Source: Leptolinea sp.
GTDB taxonomy: Bacteria > Chloroflexota > Anaerolineae > Anaerolineales > Anaerolineaceae
Direction: 5' to 3'
Length of the DNA: 58,825 nucleotides
Assembly (NCBI GenBank): GCA_012798535.1
Contig: JAAZMZ010000079.1
Span: 1-58,825 of the forward strand
The notes beneath the pieces were generated by a model. That model was not told the DNA's origin. It saw only the letters and a list, made by a program, of their open reading frames with translations, and did not search any database. Position 1 is the stretch's first letter; the number at the start of each line of letters is the position of its first letter. The position numbers and the translations under genes are program-made. This document shows positions 34,299-42,998 of the stretch, piece by piece.

Positions 34299-35771
34299 TC
34301 AGCTCTTCAATAAACCTACCCGATCATTAAATTCACCGATCAGTGCGTCAATTTCTGGGACCTGTTTTTGAATATCCGTCCAGTAATTATCATCGTCCCA
34401 CTGCGCATTGATCTCATTATACGTTTTTCCCTGCTGTTCCACCCAGGTATAGTACTTCAGGTTGTGGATGCGCTTGCGATCCATTGTGGTCAGGTCGAGC
34501 AGGTAGTCGGAAGAAATGCCCTTCAGGTAATGGTCGAAGGTCGCTGCAGCTTGATTTTCGGTGAATTCCCCGAAATCTTTTCGATATTCGGCGATGCGGC
34601 TGGTGTACAGTTCCATGGAATCGGTCAACACGGTAATGACAACGTCCTCTTCACCCAGTCCTTCATATTTTGCGAACTTAATGGCAGACAGACAGTTGGC
34701 AATCCCTGAGAAACCGAGCAGGTCCAATTGATTCACAATAGTCTCGGGCACGCCCTGCTTTTTGAGGTATGCCCGGCCGATCGGTTCATTGAACAACCGC
34801 ATGATGTTTACAACCGCGATATCATCAATAGCCACAACCACATCGGTATTCTTGACATTGTGAATCCAGGGTACATGTTTATCTCCAATGCCTTCTATGC
34901 GATGCGCGCCAAATCCGTTCATCAGTAACGTCGGGCATTGTAGGGCTTCGCTGGCAATGATCTGACTGGCCGGGAAGGCCTGTTTCAGGTAATCACCGCA
35001 GGCAATCGTTCCGGCTGAACCGGTGGTCAGAGCCACACCGCCAAAGCGGCCGCCCTTGCGAAGTTCTTTCTTGATGACTTCTTCCATGGCATGGCCGGTG
35101 ATCTCATAATGCCATAGATAATTACCAAACTCTTCAAACTGGTTGAAGATCATCAAATCCTGTCCGGATTTGCGCAATTCCCAGCATTTATCAAAAATCT
35201 CTTTAACATTGGATTCACTGCCGGGTGTGGCAATGGTTTCACCGGCAACCTTTTTCAACCAGTCAAACCGTTCTTTGCTCATTCCTTCCGGCAGAATGGC
35301 AATGGATTCACAGGCCAGTATAGTCGAGTCATAAGCACCACCGCGGCAGTAATTTCCGGTCGATGGCCAGACTGCCTTTTGTGTAGTCGGATCGAATTGC
35401 CCGGTCACCAGACGTGGCACCAGGCAGCCAAATGCAGCTCCTACCTTATGGGCACCTGTTGGGAACCATTTGCCTACCAGTGCTATGATTCGGGCTTTAG
35501 TTCCCGTCAGACTGGAAGGAAATTCCAAATAATTTACGCCGCCGAATGCTCCTCCTTTTGCCACCGGTTCATTCTTCCAGTGGATTCGGAACAGATTACG
35601 GGCTGTTACATCCCATAAACCGATATTCTTCAATTCATTTTTGATCTTATCAGGGATCAAAGATGGATCTTTCATCTGGGCAAAGGTTGGAATAATAATA
35701 TTGCGTTCCCGCGCACGTTTCACTGCCCTTTCCAGGCGGTCTGCATGCTTGGTTAAGTCAATTTTTGTCAT
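34299..35771 (-). CDS. Fold-type II PLP-dependent enzyme, probable lyase
   Basis: A 490-residue enzyme of the cysteine synthase/diaminopropionate lyase fold. The PLP Lys is probably K109 in GAHKVGAA, the substrate-carboxylate loop is STGNYCRGGA (137-146), and the phosphate loop is TTGSAGT (249-255). It is about 100 residues longer than YgeX/DpaL (about 400) and has a large C-terminal helical part, so it is not simply that enzyme. Related sequences turn up beside carbamoyltransferase and hydantoinase genes, which suggests an alpha,beta-elimination or deamination in ureide breakdown. It lies 14 bases after the GT2 gene. The exact substrate is unknown. Confidence 0.75.
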   Translation of the reverse strand: MTKIDLTKHADRLERAVKRARERNIIIPTFAQMKDPSLIPDKIKNELKNIGLWDVTARNLFRIHWKNEPVAKGGAFGGVNYLEFPSSLTGTKARIIALVGKWFPTGAHKVGAAFGCLVPRLVTGQFDPTTQKAVWPSTGNYCRGGAYDSTILACESIAILPEGMSKERFDWLKKVAGETIATPGSESNVKEIFDKCWELRKSGQDLMIFNQFEEFGNYLWHYEITGHAMEEVIKKELRKGGRFGGVALTTGSAGTIACGDYLKQAFPASQIIASEALQCPTLLMNGFGAHRIEGIGDKHVPWIHNVKNTDVVVAIDDIAVVNIMRLFNEPIGRAYLKKQGVPETIVNQLDLLGFSGIANCLSAIKFAKYEGLGEEDVVITVLTDSMELYTSRIAEYRKDFGEFTENQAAATFDHYLKGISSDYLLDLTTMDRKRIHNLKYYTWVEQQGKTYNEINAQWDDDNYWTDIQKQVPEIDALIGEFNDRVGLLKS

Positions 35772-35785
35772 TTCAATACTCCTGT

Positions 35786-36736
35786 TTAAGCTTGATCAGA
35801 TGGTTTTTCTGGTGCTTCACTGACGATATACAACGGTCTACCTTTTACTTCATCATAAATACGCCCAATATATTCACCGAGAATTCCCAGACAGATGAGT
35901 TGAACACCACCCAGGAAAAGTACAGCCAGTAATGTGGAGGCTTGTCCAAAGAACGCCTGTGAACCAACGATGCGCATGATGATCACGATGGGGATGATAA
36001 TAATGCTGATCCCCGCCGCGGTGAATCCTACATACGTGGCCAGTTGAAGAGGAAAATACGAGAAACCCGTGATGGCATTCAACGCCAGCAGCAGCATCTT
36101 TTTCAGCGGATATTTTGTTTCACCCGCAAAACGCGCCGCTCGTTTGTATTTCACTCCAATCGATTTAAATCCCACCCAGGCTGACATTCCACGCAGAAAA
36201 CGATGCCGTTCATGCATCGAGTTTAGCACATTCACCACTTTCCGGTCCATCAAACGAAAATCACCCGTATCCAGTGGTATATTCACATCGGTGATTTTTT
36301 GAATAAGCCGGTAAAAGAAAGATGCCGTGAAAGTCTTAAACCAGCTCTCTCCTTCTCGTTCCGCCCGAATGGCATAAACGACCTCATACCCCTCCCGCCA
36401 TCTGGCAATGAGATCCAATATGACCTCGGGAGGATCTTGAAGATCGGCATCGATGATCACCACGGCATTGCCCTGCGAGTAATCCAATCCTGCAGTAACA
36501 GCGATTTGATGTCCGAAGTTGCGAGCAAAGATGACCGGTTTGACTCTCTTGTCCAGTTTTCCGAGATCGCGGATTTGTTCGGTCGATCCGTCACGGGAAC
36601 CGTCATCGATAATTACCATCTCCCATGTTTTACCGGTCGAACTCATAACCTCAGAGACACGACGGTACATTTCCTGAAGGCAGTCTTTTTCGTTGTATAC
36701 CGGAATAATAATCGAAAACTCGGGATGGCTGGTCAC
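35786..36736 (-). CDS. GT2 glycosyltransferase with C-terminal membrane segments (GtrB/DPM1-like)
   Basis: A 316-residue membrane-bound enzyme. The GT-A domain has the donor-site motifs [10 protein letters not shown] and DADLQDPPE, followed by [12 protein letters not shown] and two C-terminal membrane segments (~230-255 and ~265-290). The pattern is that of polyprenyl-phosphate glucosyl- or mannosyltransferases, which supply lipid-linked sugars to GT-C enzymes. Two GT-C-like proteins are encoded 12-16 kb away. It lies between threonine synthase and the PLP enzyme in one transcription unit, though its role there is unclear. Confidence 0.88.
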   Translation of the reverse strand: MTSHPEFSIIIPVYNEKDCLQEMYRRVSEVMSSTGKTWEMVIIDDGSRDGSTEQIRDLGKLDKRVKPVIFARNFGHQIAVTAGLDYSQGNAVVIIDADLQDPPEVILDLIARWREGYEVVYAIRAEREGESWFKTFTASFFYRLIQKITDVNIPLDTGDFRLMDRKVVNVLNSMHERHRFLRGMSAWVGFKSIGVKYKRAARFAGETKYPLKKMLLLALNAITGFSYFPLQLATYVGFTAAGISIIIIPIVIIMRIVGSQAFFGQASTLLAVLFLGGVQLICLGILGEYIGRIYDEVKGRPLYIVSEAPEKPSDQA

Positions 36737-36758
36737 GTGAAAAGAACCTGTCTTTCTT

Positions 36759-38006
36759 TTATATCCCCAGATGTTTCTTCAATGCTTTCATACTGGGTTC
36801 AATGATCGGCGCCGGATTGACCGCCTGCATGGCGGACTTGATATCTTTCAGGCCATTGCCAGTGTTGATAACCACTACAGGATCATCTTCAGTAATAAGA
36901 TGAGATGCCAGTGCTTTTTTTAATCCAGCATATGCTGTCGAACCTGCCGGCTCGGCAAAGATGCCCACCTTTCCCAGAGCCGCTATACCCTGGATGATTT
37001 CCTCATCGGAAACCAAGATATACGATCCCCCGGTTTCCCGCGCAGCGCGAACACCGCGGACACCATCCCGCGGAAGATCAACACTGATGCTATCAGCTAA
37101 AGTTGTGGCTGAGATGGGTATGATCTTCTCATCACCGGCAAAAAAGGCGTTGGCAATAGCCGCGGATCCTTCGGATTGAACACCGAAAATTCTCGGCATT
37201 TGAGTGAGCCAACCCAACTCTCGCAGGTCTTTAAATCCCTTATGTAGACCGGAGATAATGTTACCATCTCCAACCGATACAAAGATACAGGCCGGTTTGC
37301 ATTCATCATCCAGGTTCAACAATACCTGCTCCCAGATTTCCAATCCGCCGGTTTTCTTCCCTTCCACTGTAAACGGATTAAAACCGGTGTTTCTACAGTA
37401 CCATCCAAACTCACGCGATGCTTCGATGGTCAAGTCAAAGGCTGAGTCATAATTGCCATCGACCAGGATCACCTGCGCGCCAAACACAATGAGCTGGGCT
37501 ACTTTGGCTGGAGGAGCCGTTTTTGGGGCGAAAATCACCGACTTCTGCCCGACAGCCGCCGACATGCAGGCCAGTGCGGCACCGGCATTACCCGTGGAGG
37601 CTGTTACTACAACATCCGATTTTATCTCCCTGGCTCTGGCAACTACAACTGAGCTGGCACGATCCTTAAATGACGCCGAGGGATTCCTTCCTTCATCTTT
37701 TATCCACAGCGATTTCAGGCCAAGTTCCTTCTTAAGTGCCGGGGGTGAATAAACTGGAGTGCCCCCGGCCATTCTCAACGGAGTTCCCTCTCCGCCGGGG
37801 TCCTTTACAGGTAATAACGGTAAATAACGCCATAGAGACGGGTCGTCACGCGAAACGATATCTTCGATCTGGTATTTTTTTTTGATCTCGTCATAATCCA
37901 GTACAACGTCCAGATTTCCACCATCTTTCGGACAGGTGTAGGTTACCTCTCCGGGTACATATTCTGTTCCACACAGAGAACATCGATATCCAGTAAATTC
38001 TTTCAT
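36759..38006 (-). CDS. thrC: Threonine synthase
   Basis: A 415-residue PLP enzyme that converts O-phosphohomoserine to threonine. ATG at 38006 is chosen over a TTG two codons upstream. It begins with a zinc-ribbon-like segment ([18 protein letters not shown]) found in many ThrC proteins. The PLP Lys is K114 in [19 protein letters not shown] and [13 protein letters not shown] are the substrate and phosphate loops. It is the first gene after a TATAAT box and a GntR operator-like palindrome, and leads a run that reaches the hydantoinase and probably further. In this setting a related beta-elimination or threonine-type reaction in catabolism cannot be excluded. Confidence 0.85.
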   Translation of the reverse strand: MKEFTGYRCSLCGTEYVPGEVTYTCPKDGGNLDVVLDYDEIKKKYQIEDIVSRDDPSLWRYLPLLPVKDPGGEGTPLRMAGGTPVYSPPALKKELGLKSLWIKDEGRNPSASFKDRASSVVVARAREIKSDVVVTASTGNAGAALACMSAAVGQKSVIFAPKTAPPAKVAQLIVFGAQVILVDGNYDSAFDLTIEASREFGWYCRNTGFNPFTVEGKKTGGLEIWEQVLLNLDDECKPACIFVSVGDGNIISGLHKGFKDLRELGWLTQMPRIFGVQSEGSAAIANAFFAGDEKIIPISATTLADSISVDLPRDGVRGVRAARETGGSYILVSDEEIIQGIAALGKVGIFAEPAGSTAYAGLKKALASHLITEDDPVVVINTGNGLKDIKSAMQAVNPAPIIEPSMKALKKHLGI

Positions 38007-38015
38007 TTTCAACCT

Positions 38016-38051
38016 GTCTGATGTCTGACCTTTAGTTTATTTTGTATTATA
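38016..38051 (-). promoter_or_regulatory. Promoter of thrC with GntR operator copy
   Basis: GTCTGATGTCTGAC (38016-38029 on the + strand) matches the gntR operator GTCAGATGTCTGAC at 13 of 14 positions. It lies between a minus-strand TATAAT (38051-38046) and the thrC start at 38006, where a repressor would block initiation or early elongation. Confidence 0.7.
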
Positions 38052-38067
38052 CAACGTTTCTGAGAAT

Positions 38068-39069
38068 TCATTCGTTTTCGAATGGTACACCCAGTGAAGC
38101 CGGTGGATTTGTACGCATCGCACGAAGAATCCGGCTAACCGCCGGTCTGACTTTTTCGGGAAGTCCTGTAATGGCTCGTTCAACCCATTCTGTATTTCCG
38201 ATGTTAACAAGCAGCAGCGTCAAAATCATCAATGGGAAAGGTGCCACCTGTAACACTTGACTTGGAATGGCAGAAAGGGACGTCTGCAACACGAGTCCCA
38301 GCCACTGGAGAAAAGCAAACAGATAGGCTCCCAGACTACCTCGCAGCGGACTCCATCCGCCAAAGATCACGATCGCCAGGACAATCCATCCTATACCGTC
38401 CAAACCGGATATCGTTCCTTTCCAACCCGCCTTTACAGATAAAGAATACATCGGACCGGCCAATCCGACCAGCGCTCCCCCCAGAATTGTATAGAAATAG
38501 CGCATTTTATTTACATTGGTGCCACGGACATAGGCTGATGCCGGCCTTTCGCCAATTCCCTGCAGAATCAAACCGGGACGTGTTCGGGTAACAAATAGTG
38601 TGGAAAATAAGATCAGCAGAAAACTGATATACACCAGGATATCCTGGTTGAAGAAAAGGACACCCAGTACCGGTATTTTTGATAGCAGAGGAATTTCAAA
38701 CGCAGGAGGTACGCGGGGGCCCGACTGACCGATAACCGGATTACCCAGAAAATAAGCCAGGTCGCGGGTCATCAGGGTTAACACAAATCCTACGGCAACC
38801 TGTGATTGCTTCAATGTGATGCTCGAAAAAGCGACAATTGCCGCGACAAAGGCTCCCACCGCGGCGCCAGCCATCAATCCAAGAACCACACTGTCAGTCG
38901 TAATTGCTACGGCGAAACCCGTCATAGCGGAGAGGATTATGGTACCGTTGACAGACAGGTTTGTAACTCCGGCTTTTTCTGTGATCGTTTCGCCAATTGT
39001 GGCAAAGACTATGGGGGTTGCGGCGGCAATTACACCGGCCAGACCGAGAAGAATCATATTTGCGTCCAT
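38068..39069 (-). CDS. BMP-type ABC transporter permease 2
   Basis: A 333-residue inner-membrane permease of the branched-chain/ribose-like family (NupQ/YufQ-type), with about 9-10 segments. Motifs are PIVFATIGETITEKAGVTNLSVNGTIILSAMTGF at the start and GWSPLRGSLGAYLFAFLQ late in the protein. It is the last gene of the four-gene transporter, 10 bases after the other permease. The complex should import nucleosides or purine bases, judged by family and by the adenine deaminase next door. The thrC promoter starts inside or just beyond its stop. Confidence 0.88.
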   Translation of the reverse strand: MDANMILLGLAGVIAAATPIVFATIGETITEKAGVTNLSVNGTIILSAMTGFAVAITTDSVVLGLMAGAAVGAFVAAIVAFSSITLKQSQVAVGFVLTLMTRDLAYFLGNPVIGQSGPRVPPAFEIPLLSKIPVLGVLFFNQDILVYISFLLILFSTLFVTRTRPGLILQGIGERPASAYVRGTNVNKMRYFYTILGGALVGLAGPMYSLSVKAGWKGTISGLDGIGWIVLAIVIFGGWSPLRGSLGAYLFAFLQWLGLVLQTSLSAIPSQVLQVAPFPLMILTLLLVNIGNTEWVERAITGLPEKVRPAVSRILRAMRTNPPASLGVPFENE

Positions 39070-39079
39070 AGATTTGACC

Positions 39080-40120
39080 TTATGCCTTCTTCCCTAAGCG
39101 CTTGCGTACGCCGTCCATCATGAGGACAAATAGTACAAGTGAACCTTGCAGAACACCGGATAGAGAAGAATCCAGTTTCATTACAATGGGGAGTTGTATG
39201 CTGCCGAAATTCAAGGCGGCAAAGAAGAATGCTACTGGCGCCGTCCAGATCACCTGGTAGTTCACCAGCATACCGACCATCAAACCCAGGTATCCATACC
39301 CCGATGAAATAGAAGGAATCAGCCGGTGATAGACGGCAAGCACCTGTAAAGCTCCGGCCAGTCCGGCTATGCCGCCACAGATCAGGAAAGCCGACATCAT
39401 ATAGCTGGCAGTGGGTATACCCAGAACAGAAGCCGCGCGCCGATTTTTTCCAACCGCTTTGAGTTTCAGTCCAAAGTGAGTGTTTGATAGCAGAATATAG
39501 ATCACACCCAGCGCTAGCAGACCGATCAAAACAGACCACCAGCTCAGGCGTAATCCCTCAATTGTCGGTAGATATAGTTGTTCTTTAAACGGCTCCGTAC
39601 CGCTCATCGAACCAATACCCGGACGCTTCCACGGACCAAAGATCAACCAGATGGTAATAGCAGTCGCGACAAAATTCAAACCCAGACCGCCAAATATTTC
39701 ATTTACACCACCGTACGTTTTCAACGCACCCGCCAATGCCGCCCAAAGTGCTCCACCGATAAATCCTGCCAGCATGCCGATGAATATGATTAGCGCCGGA
39801 GGCATGCTCGTGTCTTGCAGTAGCCGGAGGACAAATGTGGTTGATATGGCTCCCAGTGTGATCTGACCCTCTATACCAATATTCCACAATCCTGCGGTGA
39901 ACGTGACCAGTGCTCCAACCGATGCGAGCAGCAGCGGGATCCATGCGACGATGACATTCGTGATCGAATCGATGGAACTGAACGAACCCAGAATTATATT
40001 TTTATAGGCTTCAAACGGTTGGGCTCTGGCAATCAACAGGATTATTGTTGTAAAGACGAGAGCCAGGATTATTGCAGCCAGTTGCATTCCTGTTTTGTAC
40101 CAGCGTGATCCGCTTTTCAA
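39080..40120 (-). CDS. BMP-type ABC transporter permease 1
   Basis: A ~346-residue permease (NupP/YufP-type) with about 9-10 segments. Motifs are LWNIGIEGQITLGAIS, a GGALWAALAGALK segment and GGVNEIFGGLGLNFVA. The likely start is TTG at 40120, nine bases after AAGGAG; another TTG at 40126 is three bases after it, and a GTG at 40156 would overlap the ATPase by 23 bases. It pairs with the second permease in the channel. Confidence 0.87.
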   Translation of the reverse strand: MKSGSRWYKTGMQLAAIILALVFTTIILLIARAQPFEAYKNIILGSFSSIDSITNVIVAWIPLLLASVGALVTFTAGLWNIGIEGQITLGAISTTFVLRLLQDTSMPPALIIFIGMLAGFIGGALWAALAGALKTYGGVNEIFGGLGLNFVATAITIWLIFGPWKRPGIGSMSGTEPFKEQLYLPTIEGLRLSWWSVLIGLLALGVIYILLSNTHFGLKLKAVGKNRRAASVLGIPTASYMMSAFLICGGIAGLAGALQVLAVYHRLIPSISSGYGYLGLMVGMLVNYQVIWTAPVAFFFAALNFGSIQLPIVMKLDSSLSGVLQGSLVLFVLMMDGVRKRLGKKA

Positions 40121-40133
40121 TTTCAATTTCTCC

Positions 40134-41606
40134 TTACTCCGAAAAACCCTTTCCACCGATCAATTGCCCCAATTGATCTATACTGGTCTCTATAGCCGGG
40201 ATGGGCTGCGAGACTTTCCCGCCAAAAAACACGAGAATCCGATCGCTGTAATGAAGTATCTGTTCCAGATCGGATGATATGAATATTACGGATGTGCCAT
40301 TCTTGCAGCGGTCTTTTAGTTTTTCCCATAACCATATCGTCGATTCAAGGTCCAGACCGCGGGAAGGATGTTCCAACAGTAAGACATTCAACGGGTCATG
40401 AACAAAAGCCAGTAAAGCTCTTTGTTGATTCCCACCGGACAATTCCTCAACCAGGCTATTGGGTCGTCCTTTAATATTGAACTCATCGATTTTGATTTTG
40501 GTTTTTCGCAGGGCATCTTCTTCATCCACAAAAAGTCGTCTGGTATCTCCGGTCAGAACAAAATGGTCTTTTAAAGTCAATCCGTGGATCAGCCCCTCCT
40601 CCATGCGATCAGCCGGCACATAGGCGATACCGGCTTTCAAGAAGGATGGATAAGGTTCATGAGTCAGATCACGACCCTTCATGATAATTCGGGTGTGACC
40701 GGTCGTTGGCAGCAGGCCACCCAGAGCACGAAGGAACAGTCTTTGACCGCTGCCTTCCATCCCTGCCAATCCGATTACTTCGCCTGCCTTGACCTCCAGG
40801 TTGATATTCTTTATATGCAGCCTGATATCTTCAATCTCAAAATTTTTAATAGAATAAGTGACTTCATCACACTGGCAACCAGATCTATCCCCAAGTTCCA
40901 TCGGTTTCCCAAACATTAATCGTACAAGGTCATCGATGTGGTACGGTTGAACGGCTTCGCCGACCAGCAGACCGCCACGGAAAACGGCAGCCCGATGGCA
41001 GAGCGCCTCGATTTCTTCTAATTTATGCGAAACGAAGATCACGATGATACCTTCAGAAGCTAGTCGTGTCAGTGTTTCAAAAAGTTTCTTCTTTTGAAGG
41101 GAAGATATGCCGGTAGTCGGCTCATCCAAGATCAATATCCTGGCACCTAACCACAGCAGCCGAAGTATCTCAATCTGCTGGCGTTCTCCCACAGTCATCG
41201 ATTCAACATAAGCATCCGGATCGATAGAAAAACCGAATTGATCCGCGAGTCTTTTAATTTCTGCTGATACCTGTGACTTACGCAGAAGAAGCCCGCCTTC
41301 CTGCCCAATCAAGAAATTGTCAACAACCTTCATGGGAGGAAAATCGAGAGGATCTTGATGCAGCATACCAATTCCATGTTTTAAAGCATCGGCCGGAGAA
41401 TGAATGGTGACGACTTTGTCATCCAGAAGGATTTCGCCTTCATCTGCATGAATAAATCCGGAAAGGATCTTCATAAGGGTGCTTTTGCCAGCACCGTTTT
41501 CACCGACAATCCCCTGTATCGTTCCGGGTAGTATGGTCAGCGAAATATTATTATTTGCATGCACAGATCCGAAGTATTTATGAATATTTCGTAATTCAAC
41601 TTTCAT
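40134..41606 (-). CDS. BMP-type ABC transporter ATPase, two ABC domains
   Basis: A 490-residue cytoplasmic ATPase (NupO/YufO-type). The first unit has Walker A GENGAGKST near residue 37, MTVGERQQIEILR in the signature place and ILILDEPT. The second has the degenerate Walker A GMEGSGQR, signature LSGGNQQRAL and VLLLEHPSRG, as is usual for this family, in which one site is weak. It follows the binding protein after a terminator hairpin, which should make less ATPase than binding protein. Confidence 0.9.
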   Translation of the reverse strand: MKVELRNIHKYFGSVHANNNISLTILPGTIQGIVGENGAGKSTLMKILSGFIHADEGEILLDDKVVTIHSPADALKHGIGMLHQDPLDFPPMKVVDNFLIGQEGGLLLRKSQVSAEIKRLADQFGFSIDPDAYVESMTVGERQQIEILRLLWLGARILILDEPTTGISSLQKKKLFETLTRLASEGIIVIFVSHKLEEIEALCHRAAVFRGGLLVGEAVQPYHIDDLVRLMFGKPMELGDRSGCQCDEVTYSIKNFEIEDIRLHIKNINLEVKAGEVIGLAGMEGSGQRLFLRALGGLLPTTGHTRIIMKGRDLTHEPYPSFLKAGIAYVPADRMEEGLIHGLTLKDHFVLTGDTRRLFVDEEDALRKTKIKIDEFNIKGRPNSLVEELSGGNQQRALLAFVHDPLNVLLLEHPSRGLDLESTIWLWEKLKDRCKNGTSVIFISSDLEQILHYSDRILVFFGGKVSQPIPAIETSIDQLGQLIGGKGFSE

Positions 41607-41642
41607 GGTTAAGGTCTTTGGGAGATCAGGAATTGTATTTTC

Positions 41643-41675
41643 AAAAACGGGAGGAAGGATTTTCTCCTTCCTCCC
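41643..41675 (-). terminator. Terminator between the binding protein and the ATPase
   Basis: GGGAGGAAGGA (41649-41659) pairs perfectly with TCCTTCCTCCC (41665-41675); on the minus strand it is followed by GTTTTTG. It lies 22 bases after the binding-protein stop. Partial read-through would give the usual excess of binding protein over transporter. Confidence 0.85.
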
Positions 41676-41697
41676 CTCATTGCATAAATAATTCGGG

Positions 41698-42900
41698 TTA
41701 TTTCGAGACGCTTAACCCTTCAACACCTTCCAGCAATTGCGGCTGGTACCAGATCTGTTGATCGGTTGCCTTCTCACCGTCTTTCAGGAATACAGTTCCA
41801 TCCTGCCATTTGATCGGGCCCTTCCAGAGATTCAGTCCACCGGCCAGTTCCGCAATAAACGCATCCAGATTCTTGGCGTTGTCGGCAGAAAGTCCTTTAC
41901 CCTTGGCAAATCCCATCGCCGATGTATCGGGATTGTTGATATCTTTCCAATCGGGAGCAGCCCATTCCCAGGTGTTGGGATAGGAACCATCCATGGCAGC
42001 TTTGACAAATTTCACATAGCCGGGCCCCCAGTTGAAGTAGCGCACACCCAGGCAGACTTCGGGTGCTTCATTGCAGGCGTCTTTATAGTCATACGCCACA
42101 GCCCAGGCTTTTTTGCCGCCATCTACAGCTTTCTTGGTCTGAACAAGTGCTTCCATGGTGTCAAGCGCGGAAATCAAAACGTCGTGTCCACTGTTTAAGA
42201 AATCATCCGAAACAGTGGAAGGATCAGCCGTAACACCGGGGATATTGAACCAGAATCCGATCCAGGTAACTTTCAGTTTCAGATCCTTGGCATCCTTCTT
42301 GGCATATTTTTCCCAGCAGTATTTCGCGCCGAGGTAGGTCCCATTCGCGAAGCGGCGGGTTTCATCATTGATCAATGGTCCGACATAACCGATCTTCCCG
42401 GTCTGGGTTGCAAGCGCGGCGGCACAACCACCGATCATTTCGCCGTATTCCATCTGAGACATCAGGTTGGAATAATTCTTCAAATTGGCGAAATTTTTGC
42501 CATCTTTCCAGGCCAGATCACCGGAGACGTGCAAAACGGGGACATCAGGGTGTTTCTTATTAAATTCGACCGAGGCATCCTTGAAGTCATCAGAGTTAAA
42601 GACGATCATCTTGGCGCCCTGCTTAAGCAGCTCTTCCGCCAGTTGATCACCGGTGGTACCCGGGCGGTCTGATGAGTTCGCTTTATCGATGTAGATCATC
42701 TTTGTTCCCGGAATCTGTTTTTCAACATACTGTCCGGCGATGTAACTCGCTTCGCTCCATCCATGATCATTGTATGGGCCGACCATGACAATACCGAAAA
42801 TAAATTCGTCTTTAGCAGCCGGTGCGGCAGGCAGGAAGGCCATGAGCATGGAAGCAATAACGAGAACAACAATGGTATGCCATATAACTGTTTTTTTCAT
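41698..42900 (-). CDS. BMP-family substrate-binding protein
   Basis: A 400-residue exported protein with a Sec signal peptide (MKKT, hydrophobic to about residue 25, AAPAAK cleavage region). There is no lipobox Cys, which is unusual for this family in monoderms. The BMP signature GIVMVGPYNDHGWSEASYIAGQ starts near residue 35, followed by the FNSDDF and GYVGPLINDE strands; W and N residues lie where purine-nucleoside binders contact the ligand. GGAGGAG six bases before the ATG gives a strong start. It opens the transporter unit directly after adenine deaminase. Confidence 0.88.
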   Translation of the reverse strand: MKKTVIWHTIVVLVIASMLMAFLPAAPAAKDEFIFGIVMVGPYNDHGWSEASYIAGQYVEKQIPGTKMIYIDKANSSDRPGTTGDQLAEELLKQGAKMIVFNSDDFKDASVEFNKKHPDVPVLHVSGDLAWKDGKNFANLKNYSNLMSQMEYGEMIGGCAAALATQTGKIGYVGPLINDETRRFANGTYLGAKYCWEKYAKKDAKDLKLKVTWIGFWFNIPGVTADPSTVSDDFLNSGHDVLISALDTMEALVQTKKAVDGGKKAWAVAYDYKDACNEAPEVCLGVRYFNWGPGYVKFVKAAMDGSYPNTWEWAAPDWKDINNPDTSAMGFAKGKGLSADNAKNLDAFIAELAGGLNLWKGPIKWQDGTVFLKDGEKATDQQIWYQPQLLEGVEGLSVSK

Positions 42901-42950
42901 TTAGCACTCCTCCAAATTAAATAGAATATCCTGGAAACCGGTACATCTGA

Positions 42951-42973
42951 TATCTCAGGTGATCACCTCCTTT
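42951..42973 (-). promoter_or_regulatory. Palindrome and extended anti-16S sequence upstream of the binding-protein gene
   Basis: On the minus strand AAAGGAGGTGATCA (42973-42960) is complementary to the whole conserved 3' tail of 16S rRNA, and inside it GGTGATCACC is a perfect palindrome. It is about 60 bases before the binding-protein ATG, which has its own GGAGGAG, so this is not that gene's ribosome site. A nine-codon frame (ATG at minus-strand position 42943) follows. Confidence 0.45.
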
Positions 42974-42998
42974 ATCACATTCTCAACGACGAACATAA

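Noticed and set aside
34299..35771. Tryptophan synthase beta chain or YgeX as the identity of the PLP enzyme
   Set aside because: The Lys and phosphate loops are of the general fold only; length and the C-terminal part match neither.
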